Shown here in pieces: positions 12,201 through 24,790 of a stretch of DNA of 64,000 nucleotides. The translations under genes and the position numbers were made by a program. Source of the stretch: Pelecanus crispus (lineage: Eukaryota; Chordata; Aves; Pelecaniformes; Pelecanidae); NCBI RefSeq assembly GCF_030463565.1, contig NC_134649.1, positions 10,001 to 74,000 on the forward strand. The letters run 5' to 3'. How positions within the stretch are numbered: position 1 is the stretch's first letter; each line of letters starts with the position of its first letter. Under the pieces are notes generated by a model. It made no database searches. It worked only from the letters and a program-made list of their open reading frames with translations, and was not told where the DNA came from.

Positions 12201-15140
12201 ACCTCATAGCAGACTAAAAGAAGCACCACATCGACGCTATGGCAATGACTGCAGGGGTTCAAGACCCTAGGGGTGGCTTCGGAGGGGTGTGCCACACCCC
12301 TCGAGCACAAACAGGATGCCAGGAGGCAAGGCAAGTCGAAGACACAGAAGACAGACCACACAAGTGACACAGACAGGCTGGAACCGCCCTGCCCGGCACC
12401 CCCTAACATCATGCTGTCATAGAGGCCGCTGCTCCCTTGACCTGCCCAAAGGGGACCATCCTTGGACGGCCCCCTCCCCTACACTGTCTTTGAAACCCCT
12501 CCCCTGCAATTGCCAACCTCACCACCTCCCCCCACTGACCCCTCTTCTCCAGCCCCGGTGCCTCAACTTAGCTTTCAGACGGCCGGGAGGCCGCATCCAT
12601 CCTCAACAGCAACAGCCACAGTCAGCCCACTGGATTAATCCTCCCGTCGCCAGGCTCCTCTCCATCTTCTGCAAGACAAAACCAACCCACGCACACAAAC
12701 GGCGCCGGTCAGCCAGCATCGCATCGGTCAACGCGGACCTTTCCCGCAACATCCCCCAACTCCGACGCACCGCGGCATTCTGCTCCCATGCTCCACGCCC
12801 ATTCCAGAGTCAGAGGCTCCCGCTGTCATCACTTGAGGCACCTAGGATACACCAAGAGACACAGATACCATTACGCTTGTGAGAAGTCACTGGCCCTGGG
12901 CTCCTCCTCTCTGCTACCCAGCTCACCTCAAATGCTCCTCCAGTCCAAAGGCAGCCCCCACAGAACCTGCAAAATGAAAACCAGAAACACTTCAAACGAC
13001 TTGCCATATAATAACACCACGCTATCAGAGTCCACCCCGGCCCACGACCGCCTCACCTTCTCGGACCACTCATCAGCACGCGGTGTCACCCCTCCGAGCC
13101 TGCGTGCTGCACCTGCAAAAAAGCCAAGCAAAAAGGAACATGCTGAGACACCGCTGGCAACATGAGCCCGCCCGCACCGATCCCTGTCTCGGCCTCCTTT
13201 ACCTCCACAGCTCGCCCAGCCTCCGTCAGGTTGGGTGGCTGCATCGAGGCTTGTGCACCACCTGCGACACCCAAACAACAGGGGTTGCTGAGAACTTCAC
13301 CGGTAACACAACACCTGGAAAAAGAGCCACCACTTCACACCACCAATTGCCACTCACCTCGCCTGAGTCTGCTCCAGTGCCCTCGTTGCACCTCACTTTG
13401 GACCTGCAAGTGAAAAAAAAATATCCATACTGTAGTTCCAGAGCCAGCAGTCACCTCCGCCCTCTCACACCATGCAACGACCCACCTTCTTGCAGCACAT
13501 CGCTCGGCTCTCCTGCATTGCCCCTTGGTGCACACCTCATCGCTCTGCATCTGCAAAGCCAAGAACATATGAAACGAGTCACCCAGATGCAGAGCAATAC
13601 CTTGACCGTTCCAGAGGTCTTGTTCCCATTTCAAAATGCCATCTAGAGCCCAACTAGAGCCTGTCATTAAACAAACCAAAACAAAACCCTCGTTGAGGCA
13701 CAACACAGAAAAATGCCTTACCACCTTTGAGGTGGCACCTACTTCACTAGCCCCAAACAGCCCCTCCCCACATGGCTCTCTAGAGAGCTGTCCGCACAAG
13801 CTGCTAATGGCTGCTCGGTCCTAGATGACCATACAACCTTTGCCTCAACAGTCTTGGCAAAGTGATATACTAATCCTCAGCTCTCATGGCTATTCCACCT
13901 GCCCCCGACTCTGCAACCCCAGGCAGGGCAGCTCCAAGCCAAACACACACACACACACACCCCCCGACTGACACTCCAGAGAACGCTACAAGCAACGCGG
14001 CTCAAGGACGAGAGAAAACTCTCAGCGAGAAGGATGACAACCGAACGGAAGACGCCATCAGGCAAGGTGAACTGGGGGACCTTGATGCAAGGGGGCTCTA
14101 CGGTGAGCCCCCACAGAGAGCAGAACGTCATGGCCCGTGACAACAAGTTACTCCCAGAAGTACTGAGAAGATGGACACGCAAGAAGCCTGGCATCAAGAC
14201 CTAAGAACGTAACGATGCAGGGAAGAAATCCCGCTCCACAGAAACGGGTGCCTGCGGAGCAGAACTGCTCACACAGCCGGGAACGCCGCCGCAGAAGAGA
14301 ACCATCCAGAAACTTCCAAGATGCAAGACCGATCCACGCTTTAAGCTCATAGTGCAAGAAAAGAAGCACCAGATGGGTGCTATGCCAGTGACTGCAGGGG
14401 TTCAAAACCCCTCTAATGCAGGGGTTCAAGACCCTAGGGGTGGCTTCGGAGGGGTGTGCCACACCCCTTGAGCACAAACAGGATGCCAGGAGGCAAGGCA
14501 AGTCGAAGACACAGAAGACAGACCACACAAATGACACAGACAGGCTGGAACCGCCCTGCCCGGCACACCCTAACATCATGCTGTCATAGAGGCCGCTGCT
14601 CCCTTGACCTGCCCAAAGGGGACCATCCTTGGACGGCCCCCTCCCCTACACTGTCTTTGAAACCCCTCCCCTGCAATTGCCAACCTCACCACCTCCCCCC
14701 ACTGACCCCTCTTCTCCAGCCCCGGTGCCTCAACTTAGCTTTCAGACGGCCGGGAGGCCGCATCCATCCTCAACAGCAACAGCCACAGTCAGCCCACTGG
14801 ATTAATCCTCCCGTCGCCAGGCTCCTCTCCATCTTCTGCAAAACAAAACCAACCCACGCACACAGTGGCACCAGCCAGCATGGCATCAGTGATCACGGAC
14901 CTTTCCCACAACATCCCCCAACTCAGACGCACCTTGGATCTCCGCTCCGATTCCAGAGTTGGACACTGTCGCTGTTGTCGCTTGAGGTGCCTAGGATACC
15001 AAGAGACAAAATTAACATTGTGCTTGCAATAAGTCACCGGCCCCCCGCTCCTCGTCGCTACTACACAACTCACCTCACAGGCTCACCCATTTCCAAAGGC
15101 AGCTCCCAAAGAACCTGCAAAACCAGAGATAAACTCTTTA

Positions 15141-17159
15141 ACCAAAAGCCCTAATTACCTACAAAGCCCCTTATGGAATTACCGAGCCTGTCATCCAACA
15201 GAAAAATCACCATGGCGTGACATGCGGGCTCAAATATCTAAGATAGACACCTTACAACTACAAAAACTGACAATAAAAACACAATAGAGGAACAAGGACC
15301 ATAGAACATAACTGCCATTGCTGACACTAGAGCAGACCTCATGGGGCACTTGGAGAGAAAAGAATGTCAGGGTAATAGAAAAAGCTCACATGCCCAGGAC
15401 TGTAATAAGAGATGAACCCCTGGGTGGAGACTGTTACCAGGGCACTTAAGATGCATCTTCTTAGAGAAATACCAGGTAAGACAGTGACACAAGCCTGCAC
15501 AGAAAAAATATGCCTAGTTGATGCCTGTAAGTAGCAATGACCGTGACACAGGGACCAACAGTGAAGGGATGGACAGGAAAATTAAATCAGGAAGTGAAAT
15601 AGCCAAGATGCAGAGAAACATAGACCTCAGTTCTGGAGAATATATCTTAACATACCTTAATGCAGCTAATGCTTTCTGAGATGAGCCTCATCCAACACTG
15701 AGCCACATGAAGCTACACAGTGGCCCAGGCAGTTCACACCGTGTCTCACGTGAATGCGGTCACACCTCCCATCGGCTGTGGCAAGACTGAAATAGAACAG
15801 GCCTCACTGACACCCAAAACTAATTGTGAAACTCATCTGAGAAATGCTGATGAACCCGCCTCCCTTTCCCAACTGTCCCCCGGTCCCAAAACTTTAGAAG
15901 CCCCTTCTCCTCTCCTGAACTGTCAAAGAAGGAAGGCTGCTCCTGCCTGACAACTCCTGCCCTGTATTTACACCCCTAAACCCCCTTTATCCACTGCTCC
16001 TTAGGAGCTGTTCTTCAAATCCCTATCCTGCATGCTGTGACCACCTCCCATCTTGTATCTTCCCATAGACTCTGGGCTCTGTCACAAGCCTGCAAAATAA
16101 GCAAAGTCCCAACACCTACAATATAAGTAAAATCTACTATGAACCATAAAGATTCCAACAGTCAATTAGTACTCTGTGGACAATTGGGAAAGATAGTAAG
16201 CCGTTCCATATGCTGAAAAGTGTTATGGCTTACATCCCTGCCGCTTTCCTGAGAAATGCTTAAACTCTATATAAAGATATGTATAAGAGGCTCATCTGAA
16301 CCCATAACTAAGTCATTTCACTAACAGTCCTATTAAGACATAATATCAGTAACTTACATGGTATACAGCAAAACCAACTAGTTAACAAAGTTATGCCTTG
16401 AACAAAGTCAGGAAGTCCAGCAAAACACAAAGTACTTACAATTAGAAAAAAATAATTACTGTTAAGCCAACTAGCCACCCCTAAAAACATGATACAAAAT
16501 TATCAAACCAAAAAAGAAAAAAAAGACAGATGTAAACATACTTTCTATTATATATGAACCTGAACATCAACAGGCCCTAAATTCATTACCTCAAACAAAC
16601 ACCTCTGCTTCTTTAAACCTCAAAAGATACCTGTCCAAACACATAAAAAACCCAAAAAATCCTATTAACTGAAAAAACAGGTGAACGCTGATACTGCAGA
16701 AGCCCAGGAACAGAATAAGCTCCCTGATGCGAGGCTGTGGCTTAAATACCCCAGGCCCCGCCCACCACCCCACCCACAGTCACCTGGGAGAGGGGAGGGG
16801 CAAAACACCAGAAGGCATAAAGGCTGTCGGAGGAGTGACAGGGATTTCCTTACCTGCAACGAGATAATAGCGTGCAAAGCGCCAAAGAGAGGAAGCGGCC
16901 CTCGCCAGAAATGACAGTATCTGCTGTTTTACCACATTTATGGCATCAGCAATGTGACCGGGTAGGAAATTAAACTTCATTTATCTAGAGTATAAATAGA
17001 AAAAGATAGATGCTATACTAAGCTATGTAGGAAAACAGCTTCTTACATGCAATAACAATGTTGCTAATAAAAATTATGTGCTTTAGGGTCCTATCAAAAA
17101 AGACCAAAATGCTACAGGGTTGGGCTTCATTTCTAGCAATACCATAGGTGCTACCTAAC
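15141..17159. other. Unique-looking non-coding DNA, no gene recognised
   Basis: No repeat copy, RNA gene or convincing exon is visible. 16,730-16,980 is locally GC-rich with CCCCGCCC-like words and could be a minor regulatory patch. The rest is AT-rich with short frames of about 60-90 codons that I treat as chance. Confidence 0.4.
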
Positions 17160-17960
17160 TGTCCTGGTTTCGCTAGTATAGCAAAATCTACTACTTAAAG
17201 GCAACATTTCCCCCCTTTAGAAGTTTCAAAATCTTCTTTTGAGACTTCTACCTCTGGGGAATCGCTCGGGGAAGTCCCTGGATAAATAGTTCCGGTGCGC
17301 GCCGGAGTTCCCGCCGCAATCCCCGGTCGTGGGTGCGAGCCGCGGAAGTCGAAAACTCAGGGTCCCATCTGGGTCGCCAAAACCGTTACGTGGAAATAAA
17401 GCTCCCGAAACCAAAAATGGTTTTGCAAGGAGATATTGCTTTATTCTGCACAGGGTGCAAGGTGGAAGAATTCCACAAATCAAGCACACCAAGTTTGGAT
17501 TCTATGCCCTTACTTATACATTGAATATACAATCTCCACACCTTTCTAATACATAATCATTAACCTGTCTTTGTGCACTCATCTTCATTGGTTAACAGTT
17601 TACTCGCATAGTCGTTAAAGCTATAGTGTATTTTTAATTCACTGCACTTGCGCAGGAGGAGTGTGTGCGGGGGTACTTGCTTCAGTCCTTAATTGGGTCT
17701 GTGGTCACGATCTCTCCCCTGCCCGAATTACCTCTTAGCCAGTTTCTCCTATTTTGTGCATGCCTGTTTGTTTTACCGTCCCCTTATCTTTGAAGGTCAG
17801 CAACCAGCCGCTTAGCCATCCTCCCTTCCTCCTTCAGTGTAGCAAAATATGCATTACTTCACTGCTACTGTGGTGCTACATCCCACCCCCCTCTATTCTT
17901 CTGTTCTGTTTTTCCTCCTCACTTCGGCCGCTTTACAATCTCAGGAACTCCAGGCCGCAG
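17160..17960 (-). mobile_element. Possible endogenous retrovirus LTR with primer-binding-site-like sequence
   Basis: On the minus strand an AATAAA signal (17,445-17,440) lies about 60 bp before TGGCGACCCAGATGGGA (17,379-17,363). That arrangement looks like an LTR end followed by a tRNA primer site, with GC-rich leader sequence after it down to about 17,270. The segment stops at 17,160, where TGTCCTGGTTTCG resembles the start of the ERVL-type LTR family. No gag or pol frame is visible, and the outer LTR end is not resolved. Confidence 0.4.
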
Positions 17961-17964
17961 CTTT

Positions 17965-19185
17965 TGTGTAGCGAGTAGGTCAGTTAATTGTACCAGAAAC
18001 TCCTACATGGCTGAAGCAGAGAGCGTCCCTGTCCCTATCAAGATCTTCATATTATGGCTAACGAGGGGAATGAGAACAGCTACCCCAGACAACCTTGAAA
18101 CAGAGTGGTATCATCGCTGCTGGAATTCCAACAACAAGCTGACCCAAATTGTGGCTCAGATGGAAATTTACTGGTGATTAAAGTCAATCATCTCACAATC
18201 CTATAAACAGCAGTCCTAAGCGAGGCCCTTTGAGGTGTCCTGGACTGCCGCGGGCTGCACCAGCATCTCCCTCCGATCGAAACGTCTCTCAGAGTCAGCG
18301 AAAACGAGCAGACTCCGAAAGTCTGCTGCAACCAGAACGCCATTGCTGAAGGTCAACAACGGAGCCTGGGTTGCTGAAATCCTTCACTCCTTGAGGCTCT
18401 ACTCTTGCCCGTTGAGAAATGCCAAGGCATTAGACGTGAGTATTTCACTAAACTCGAGGGGAATTTTGAACAGGTATACCATTTTCATATATACATTCAT
18501 ATTTGTGAGCGTGCATGCGTGAATCAATTTAAGTAGTCTGTAGATGTATGATTTAATTTTAAAGGGAGTTGTATACTGCTGCATTATTCTTATAGCATTA
18601 CTGTCATAAACTGTTGCCCAGCCGCACCTAGACTCCTCTCTGAGAAGGAGTTTAGAAAGCAAGGGGGTCTATTCTGAACCTTGTGACTCAACGGGAGGGT
18701 TTCTGTATCCCCTACATATGATTTCTCCCCCCCCTCTCTCTTGTGTAACCCAATTTCCTTTATACACTTTCCCTATGTACTAGATATACATATATATATT
18801 ATCCTTATTCCTATAAACCATTGACCAAGTCTGAGACTAAGATTAGACCTAGCCGTACCTAGACTCCTCTCTGAGAAGGAGAATAGAAAGCAAGGGGGTC
18901 TATTCTGAACCTCGTGACTCAACGGGAGGGTCTTCCTTATTCCCTATATACGCCATCCCTTTATGAATCATTCTAACTCAGCGTGATTTAATTTTCTTTT
19001 ATGCGCTTCCGTGTAGTAATAGAGTGAACCTTGCCATCTTCAAATCTGTAACTAAGTCACTGTTTTGATCAATTTTGTCTAGTCACTTTATGAATCATTG
19101 ATGATTGAGTGCTATTAAAAATCTTATAATCAAATTCTGCAATTTGCTACAAGTAAATACTAACTGTTACTAAATCAAACCAGAT
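17965..19185 (+). mobile_element. Retroelement-like repeat X, copy 2
   Basis: This is the inverted counterpart of 4975-6250, with the same block order and the same internal ~231-bp duplication (GTGACTCAA at 18,683 and 18,914). A splice-donor-like GTGAGTATTT follows an open stretch at about 18,437; the other copy reads GTGAATA there. The 95-codon frame at 18,235-18,522 has no recognisable family. The two inverted copies bracket the macrosatellite. Confidence 0.6.
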
Positions 19186-20150
19186 TTTTTGGGGTGCCGT
19201 AGAGACTAAACAAGTCTCTGGGATGCAATGAGCTCAAAAGGGAATTGAACAAAGCACAGATGTCCTCAGGGCACCGGGGACCGAACAGAGGTGCACTGAA
19301 TGGGTGAGAGAACAGAAAGACCAACTGGGGTAACAGATGTGGACTCAGGAAGGGTTCTGAGGGGAAAAGTGGACTGCAAAGTGAGCTGAGCTCCTGAGGT
19401 AGAACGGGGCTCTGAGGCATAGGGGGTGTCTCGTGAGAGCTCGGCAAGGGGAGCGCACGAGTTCTGAGGGGGCCCGAGAGACTAAAGAAGCCTCAGGGGT
19501 AACAATGAGGAACTCCAAAGGGGATTTCAACAATGTACAGGTATGGTCAGGGGGCCGGGGGCTGAATGAAATGTTAAAAGTAACAGTGATTAAAGAAATA
19601 AGGAAAAAAATTAAAAAGTAGTGATGGTGAACTAAAACAAATATGTAGAAAGAAAATTTTATAAGCAAAGGCATTAAGAACAGAGAGGAAAAAAGTTACA
19701 ATGAGGGTCACCAAACTAAATAAATAAAGACATTGAAACAAAATTTAAAAAGTGATGAAGTAGAGGACAGGGAGGATAAAACCATGGAACTGGATAAATG
19801 GAGACACAGAGACAAAATTTAGAAAGCAATGGGGTACTGGCCATACGGGTAAGAAGTTATCTCTCAGGAGAGGGAGACTGATAGACAGCCACAGGCAAAG
19901 GACATTGGAAGAGCGACGGGTGCAGAGCAGAGGGAGTAACCGAAAAGAGAGACAAGTCGCTGGGTAGAGGGAGACCTAGAAATACAATTTTCACAAGCAA
20001 CAGGGACAACGGCAGTGCGGGAAGAATGAAATAACAGAGGGCGGGGAGCCAGAAAGAGAGAGGCACAGAAAGGAAATGTAGGAGGTGACTGTGGACAGGG
20101 CAATGCTAGCAGAAGAGCAAAAAGCTTTGGGGAGCTGGGCAGCCTAAAAG
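19186..20150. repeat. Purine-rich (+ strand) degenerate minisatellite
   Basis: Loose repeats of GAGACA/GGGAGC/AGAAAG words give long S/L/P/F-rich frames on the minus strand. They carry no domain and are compositional artefacts. The tract introduces the first paralogous unit at 20.2 kb. Confidence 0.5.
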
Positions 20151-20199
20151 GGAAATGGAAGCAGGCGGAGATCTGAAGAAGCACGGCAGGATGGGCGCG

Positions 20200-22250
20200 G
20201 ACACACGGAAGGGGACACGTGACTCACCACAGCTCCTGGCGCCATCGGAAGACCTTCGCTGCCCCAAGGCTTCTCTCTCTGCCTCCGTCCCTTCCTCCTC
20301 TGCAGTGCCAGCTGTTGGACCCTCGCCTGCTCAGGAGCGGGCGGCAGGTGCCTCGATGCTCGTCTCACAGCGAGGCTTCCCGGATGCACGGCGGCTCACG
20401 CGTGCGGCCAACTGAGGCACTGGGGTCCCGGTGGTGCGCTCTGTCTGGGATGGCGGGAGGGTTCCTTCCTCACTGTGGGGACCAGCCATTCCTTGCTGGA
20501 GGCAGCGGCCTGTGGAAGTTCCTTTGTTTCACACCTCAGCCAGCTCCAGCAGGCAGGCAGGCTCAGGCAGCCCCCTCCCCAGCAGGTGCAGCAGGGCAAT
20601 ATTCATCCTCAACAGTTGCACCTGGGGCTGCCCAGACCTGCAGCCTTTTTAAAGCCTTGTCCCAGCCCCATCCTGACCTCACGAGTCCCACCTGGGCTGC
20701 CCCAGCCCACAGCTGGAGCCCACTGGGAACAGAGGGCCATAACCCCAGCCCCACATCAACATCATTCCCTCCCCTGGACCCAACCACAGCTGCTTCCTCA
20801 AACCCCACATCTGGAAACACATCCAGGATCGCAAAGGTGGCAACCAGGATCGCAAAGGTGGCAACTAAGGACTGTTCCTTCAAGTGCATCGGAAATCCCA
20901 GCAGCGAGTCGGCTATGAGGCTCGGCGCCCAAAGGCAGCAGGACAAAGGCAAAAGAGGGAAGAGGTAAGCAGGAGGAAGGATAGAGGGAGGCAGAGAAGA
21001 GGTGTGGGACAGGGAGCCAGAAAATGGGATACCGTGAACAAGAGAGGGACGGGGAACCGCACAAGAGTGTTGAGAGATAAATGGAGGGCAACGAGGAGGA
21101 GATAGAGTAGAGAGCCACAGGAACAGAGAGATGGACCAATAAATAAGAGTGTGGAAGCAAGGGAGAGAGATGGAAGGGACCGAGTGGGACAACAGGAACA
21201 GCAGAGAGGGACAAGGAGAATGAGACACGCAGGCAGGACACAGGAGATGGAGACACAGGGGGTTTAAAACAATTGGGAACTGGATAGAGGGAGCCAGAGA
21301 GAAAGCTACAAAAGGAGAACAAAGCAGAAAATTAAAAAAAAAAAGGACAGGAAGCTGGATAGAGGCAGTCATACAAAGAGAAATTTTAAAAGTAATGGGG
21401 TACAAGGTAGTGCAGAAAAACTAAAAAAATAGGGAGCGGGAGCCAGTTAGAGACACACGTAGAAAAAAATTAAAAGGCAATGAGGTACTGGGCAGAGCTG
21501 GCAGAAGAATAACAAGTTTTGGGGAGCCATACAGGTAAGTAGATGGGCAGCAAGGGAGACAGAGGAAGGGAGGCAGACATCTGGAGAAGAGTGGCAGAAA
21601 TGGGCCAGGATGCAGAGGAGAGAACGTGTGACTCACTGCAGCTCCTGGTGCCAGCAGGAGACCTTCTTCGGTCTCCGAGACCCAGAGAGAAGTCCAGATG
21701 CTTCTCTCTCTGCCTCTGCCCTTTCCTCCTCTGCAGGGCCGCCTGCCTGACCCTCACCCATTCAGTAGCACGCAGTGAACACCTCGATGCTCCTCATCCG
21801 CAAGACTTCCTCGATACGTGGTAGCTTAGATCAATGGAGGCACCGAGCTCCCAGCACTGTGTGCTGGCATCTGCTCTGTTGGGAATGGCTCAGAGGGATC
21901 CTTCCTCACCACAGGGACTGGCTGTTCCTTGCTGGAGGCACCTGCCTGTGGGATTCCCTCCTCAGCCCCTTCCTCTTCATAGCCAGAGCCCCTTCGCACA
22001 GAGGGGTGGGCCACATCCTCAGCCTCACTGGCTGCACCTGGGGCAGCCCCAGGTACGGCCCCACCTGGAGGACATTGGAAACAGGTGCTGTTGCCAAAGC
22101 CTGTGCACTCCAGCCCCTCCCCTGCACCTGTCCACAGCTCCCTGCCCAGGGACAGAGAGAAGGCAGGAAAAGTTTATTCATTAATGCACCTCAGAAATCC
22201 CAGAAGTGAGTTGGCTGCAATGCTCAGTGCCCAAACACAGCAATAAAGAT
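20200..22250 (-). repeat. Two older copies of the middle-region paralogous unit
   Basis: Two copies of the same layout, at 20,219-20,900 and 21,631-22,250, show TGACTCAC followed by CAGCTCC. On the minus strand this reads GGAGCTG..GTGAGTCA, like a 5' splice site. Next comes 'TTCCTTGCTGGAGGCA' (20,490 and 21,927). Purine-rich minisatellite follows the first copy (20,930-21,450) and separates the two. They are more diverged than the copies at 31.9, 35.5, 37.6 and 45.2 kb. A minus-strand AATAAA lies near 22,167. No product is recognised. Confidence 0.5.
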
Positions 22251-22559
22251 GACCATGATCTTTACCATAGCCTGCCCCTCCTTCTCTGCTGACCTTGGTG
22301 TCTGCAGGGCTGTTTCACACATGTTTTCTGTATCACAGCTTCTGTGCAGCACTTTTTACCCCTTCTTATATATTCATTACAGGGGCACGAGCAGCACTGC
22401 TGAGGAACTCAGCTTAGACCAGCCACAGACCCATCTTGCAGCTGGAACTGGCTGTGCCCAACACGGAGCAACTAGTGGTATGTTCTCACAGAACCCACCC
22501 CTGCAGACCTTACACACACCCCCACCCCATCTAACAAAACCTTGCCATTAAACCCAATA

Positions 22560-22958
22560 CAACAGCCATGGGCTACAGGGCAAAGAATGAGGATGGAAAA
22601 AGAGGGACAGGGAACCACAGAGAGAGGGGCATGGGGGCGGGGGAGTAGCAATGGGCTACAGGCCAGAGAAAGAGATGAAGAGAAACAGAGAATAGTGATG
22701 GGCCACAGGGCAGAGAGATGATTTTAAAAAGACAACACTGAGGTGGACAGAGAGAAACTGAGAAATCCCAAAAAACATTGATGAGTTGAAGGGGGCGGCA
22801 GGGAGAGGAATTAAAGACTCAGCATGAGTAGCCAGACAGAGAGAGAACAGTAAATGCAAAAATGGGCTAAGGGACAGAGAGGGAAGAAATTAAAACATAG
22901 GGACAGGGACCTGGAACAAGATAACGTAAGAAAGAAAAACTATATCTAGAGCACTTGG
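22560..22958. repeat. Purine-rich minisatellite, left of the solo LTR
   Basis: GGGACAGGGAACC/ACAGAGAGAG-type repeats run into the LTR target site (CAGAG) and continue after it to about 23,870. The LTR was therefore inserted into this minisatellite. Confidence 0.6.
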
Positions 22959-22963
22959 CAGAG

Positions 22964-23504
22964 TGTCATGGTTTAGCCCCAGCCAGCAGCTCAGCACCAC
23001 GCAGATGCTCGCTCACTCCCCCTACCCCGATGGAATGGGGGAGAGAATCGGAGGAGTAAGAGTGAGAAACACTCCTGGGGTGAGATAAGAACAGTTTAAT
23101 AATTGAAATAAAGTAAAATAGTAATGATAATAATATACAAAGCAAGTGATGCACAATGCTATTGCTCACCGCCCGCTGACCGATACCCAGACAGTTCCCG
23201 AGCAGTGATCACTGCCCCCCAGCCAACCCCCCCCCCAGTTTATATACTGAGCATGATGTCATATGGTATGGAATAGCCCTTGGGTCAGCTTGGATCAACT
23301 ATTCTGGATGTGCCCCCTCCCAGTTTTCTTGTGCGCCTGGCAGAGCATGGAAAGCTGAAAAGTCCTTGACTGGCATAAGCAGTACTCAGCAACAACTAAA
23401 AACATCAGTGTGTTATCAACATTCTTCTCCTACTAAATCCAAACCACAGCACTATGCCTGCTACTAGGAAGAAAATTAACTCTATCCCAGCCGAAACCAG
23501 GACA
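22964..23504 (-). mobile_element. Solo LTR, ERVL-type avian family, copy 2
   Basis: Same family as 3471-4042, inverted: it starts TGTCATGGTTTAGCCCC and ends CCGAAACCAGGACA. Perfect 5-bp target duplications CAGAG lie at 22,959-22,963 and 23,505-23,509. It is slightly shorter (541 bp) than the other copies. No internal region is present. Confidence 0.9.
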
Positions 23505-23509
23505 CAGAG

Positions 23510-23880
23510 AGAGAGGAATTTAAATATAGGAACACAGAGCCAGACAGAAAGACTGGGCATGGGGGGTAATTGTAAGAGGCTAAAGGTCAGACAGGGAGTA
23601 ATTTTAAAAATTGGCAGAGGAAGACAGATAAACAGAGAAACACAAAAATAGCGATAGGCTGCAAGACAGAGGATGGAAAAAAAAAGGAAGACAGGGAACA
23701 GGGCAGAAGCACATAGAGAAAAAGAAAACAGAACACCAGAGAAACAGGGGGACTCAGAGAACAAGAGAAAGAGGTAGAGGGAAGGGGGGGGGCAGGCGGG
23801 AACAGAAACACAGCAGTGCTTAGAGAAAAACAAGGGGAAGACAGGGAAGGACCGGGATGCAGAACAGGAATGACACAGTC
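23510..23880. repeat. Purine-rich minisatellite, right of the solo LTR
   Basis: Continuation of the interrupted minisatellite, with AGACAGAGAGAAAC-like words. The 181-codon minus-strand frame overlapping it and the LTR is not regarded as a gene. Confidence 0.6.
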
Positions 23881-24424
23881 TCAAGGATCCAGGACTCACC
23901 ACAGCTCCCGCTCTCAAAGCTGGTGGAAGAATTTGACAGTTCGGACACATGTCTATCTCTGTCTCTCTCCATCTCCCTCAATCTCCCTCTCTCCTGCCCC
24001 ATGCAGCTCCTGACACTTGACTGTTATCCACTTAAGATAATAGATTGCTGCCTTATAACTCTTACAATATGAGACTTCCCAAATCCATAGTGTAACATGC
24101 ACCCTTGCTAAAGGGCTGCATTGTGCTTTCCAGTTACACATACAGACCCTGTGGTGCACACTGGACATCAGATCTGCTAGATGACTACACAAAGAGGGAT
24201 CCTTCCTCGCCTGCAGAGGCAGACTCTCTCTTCCCTGCAGTGGGAGGCAGCTGCCAGCTGGTTCCTCTTTATTTTATTCTTCAGCTGCTTGACCTGTCTC
24301 TGGCCCCAGCACCTCCTGTCCACAGCCAGGAAGTGCTCCACCTGTCCCTTTTAGCCCCATGCCACGAGGAGACTATGCCACACTGCATGCAGTCCAGGGC
24401 AATTCGGCTGCCCTGCAGCAGTGT

Positions 24425-24790
24425 CTGCAAAAACTACACCACCCAGCATGCACTGGGAAACACATCATGGCCACCCGGCAGCCGACTGCAGGAACAGTAC
24501 ACCTCCCGGCATCCTCCAGGGACCTAACATGGATGGCCAGAAGCCCCACACCACAGAACTACAGCTGCTGGCATGCTCTGGGAAACAAACATAGATGACT
24601 GGAAGCCCTATGCCAGAGAACTACAGCACCCAGCATGCTCTGAGGGACCAACATGGATGCCTGGAAGCTCCTTGCCACAGAACTACCGCTCCCTGCGTGC
24701 TCCGAGGAACCAACATGGGCGACCGGAAGTCGTGTGCCGCGGGACTACAGCTCCCGGCATACCACGAGAGGCAGCCTTCCCCGTTTTCTC
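24425..24790. promoter_or_regulatory. Six-unit 62-bp array of ZNF143/THAP11-type motifs
   Basis: ACTACA-nCTCCC-nGCATGC-like sites start near 24,434, 24,495, 24,558, 24,620, 24,682 and 24,744, a steady 61-63 bp period. The known motif is ACTACAATTCCCAGCATGC; the last unit (24,743-24,762) is one of the best matches. Units also carry CAACATGG words (YY1-like) and GGAAG words. The clearest of these is ACCGGAAGT at 24,722-24,730, which fits an ETS/GABPA site. This resembles one promoter element amplified in tandem. Binding is inferred from motif likeness only. Confidence 0.6.

Larger units (their letters stand above)
7120..15140. repeat. Macrosatellite of ~2.14-kb units, about 3.7 copies
   Basis: The landmark ATGACC(A/G)(C/T)ACA recurs at 7400, 9538, 11,675 and 13,825, giving unit lengths of 2138, 2137 and 2150 bp. 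The first three units are highly similar, with scattered substitutions and a (CA)n tract of variable length. The fourth starts well but diverges from about 14,280 and stops near 15,140. Frames of 100-260 codons recur on both strands in every unit (for example + strand at 8004, 10,142, 12,289 and 14,456). No known domain is seen, and indels shift them, so I do not call them genes. Units are GC-rich compared with both flanks. Confidence 0.92.
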
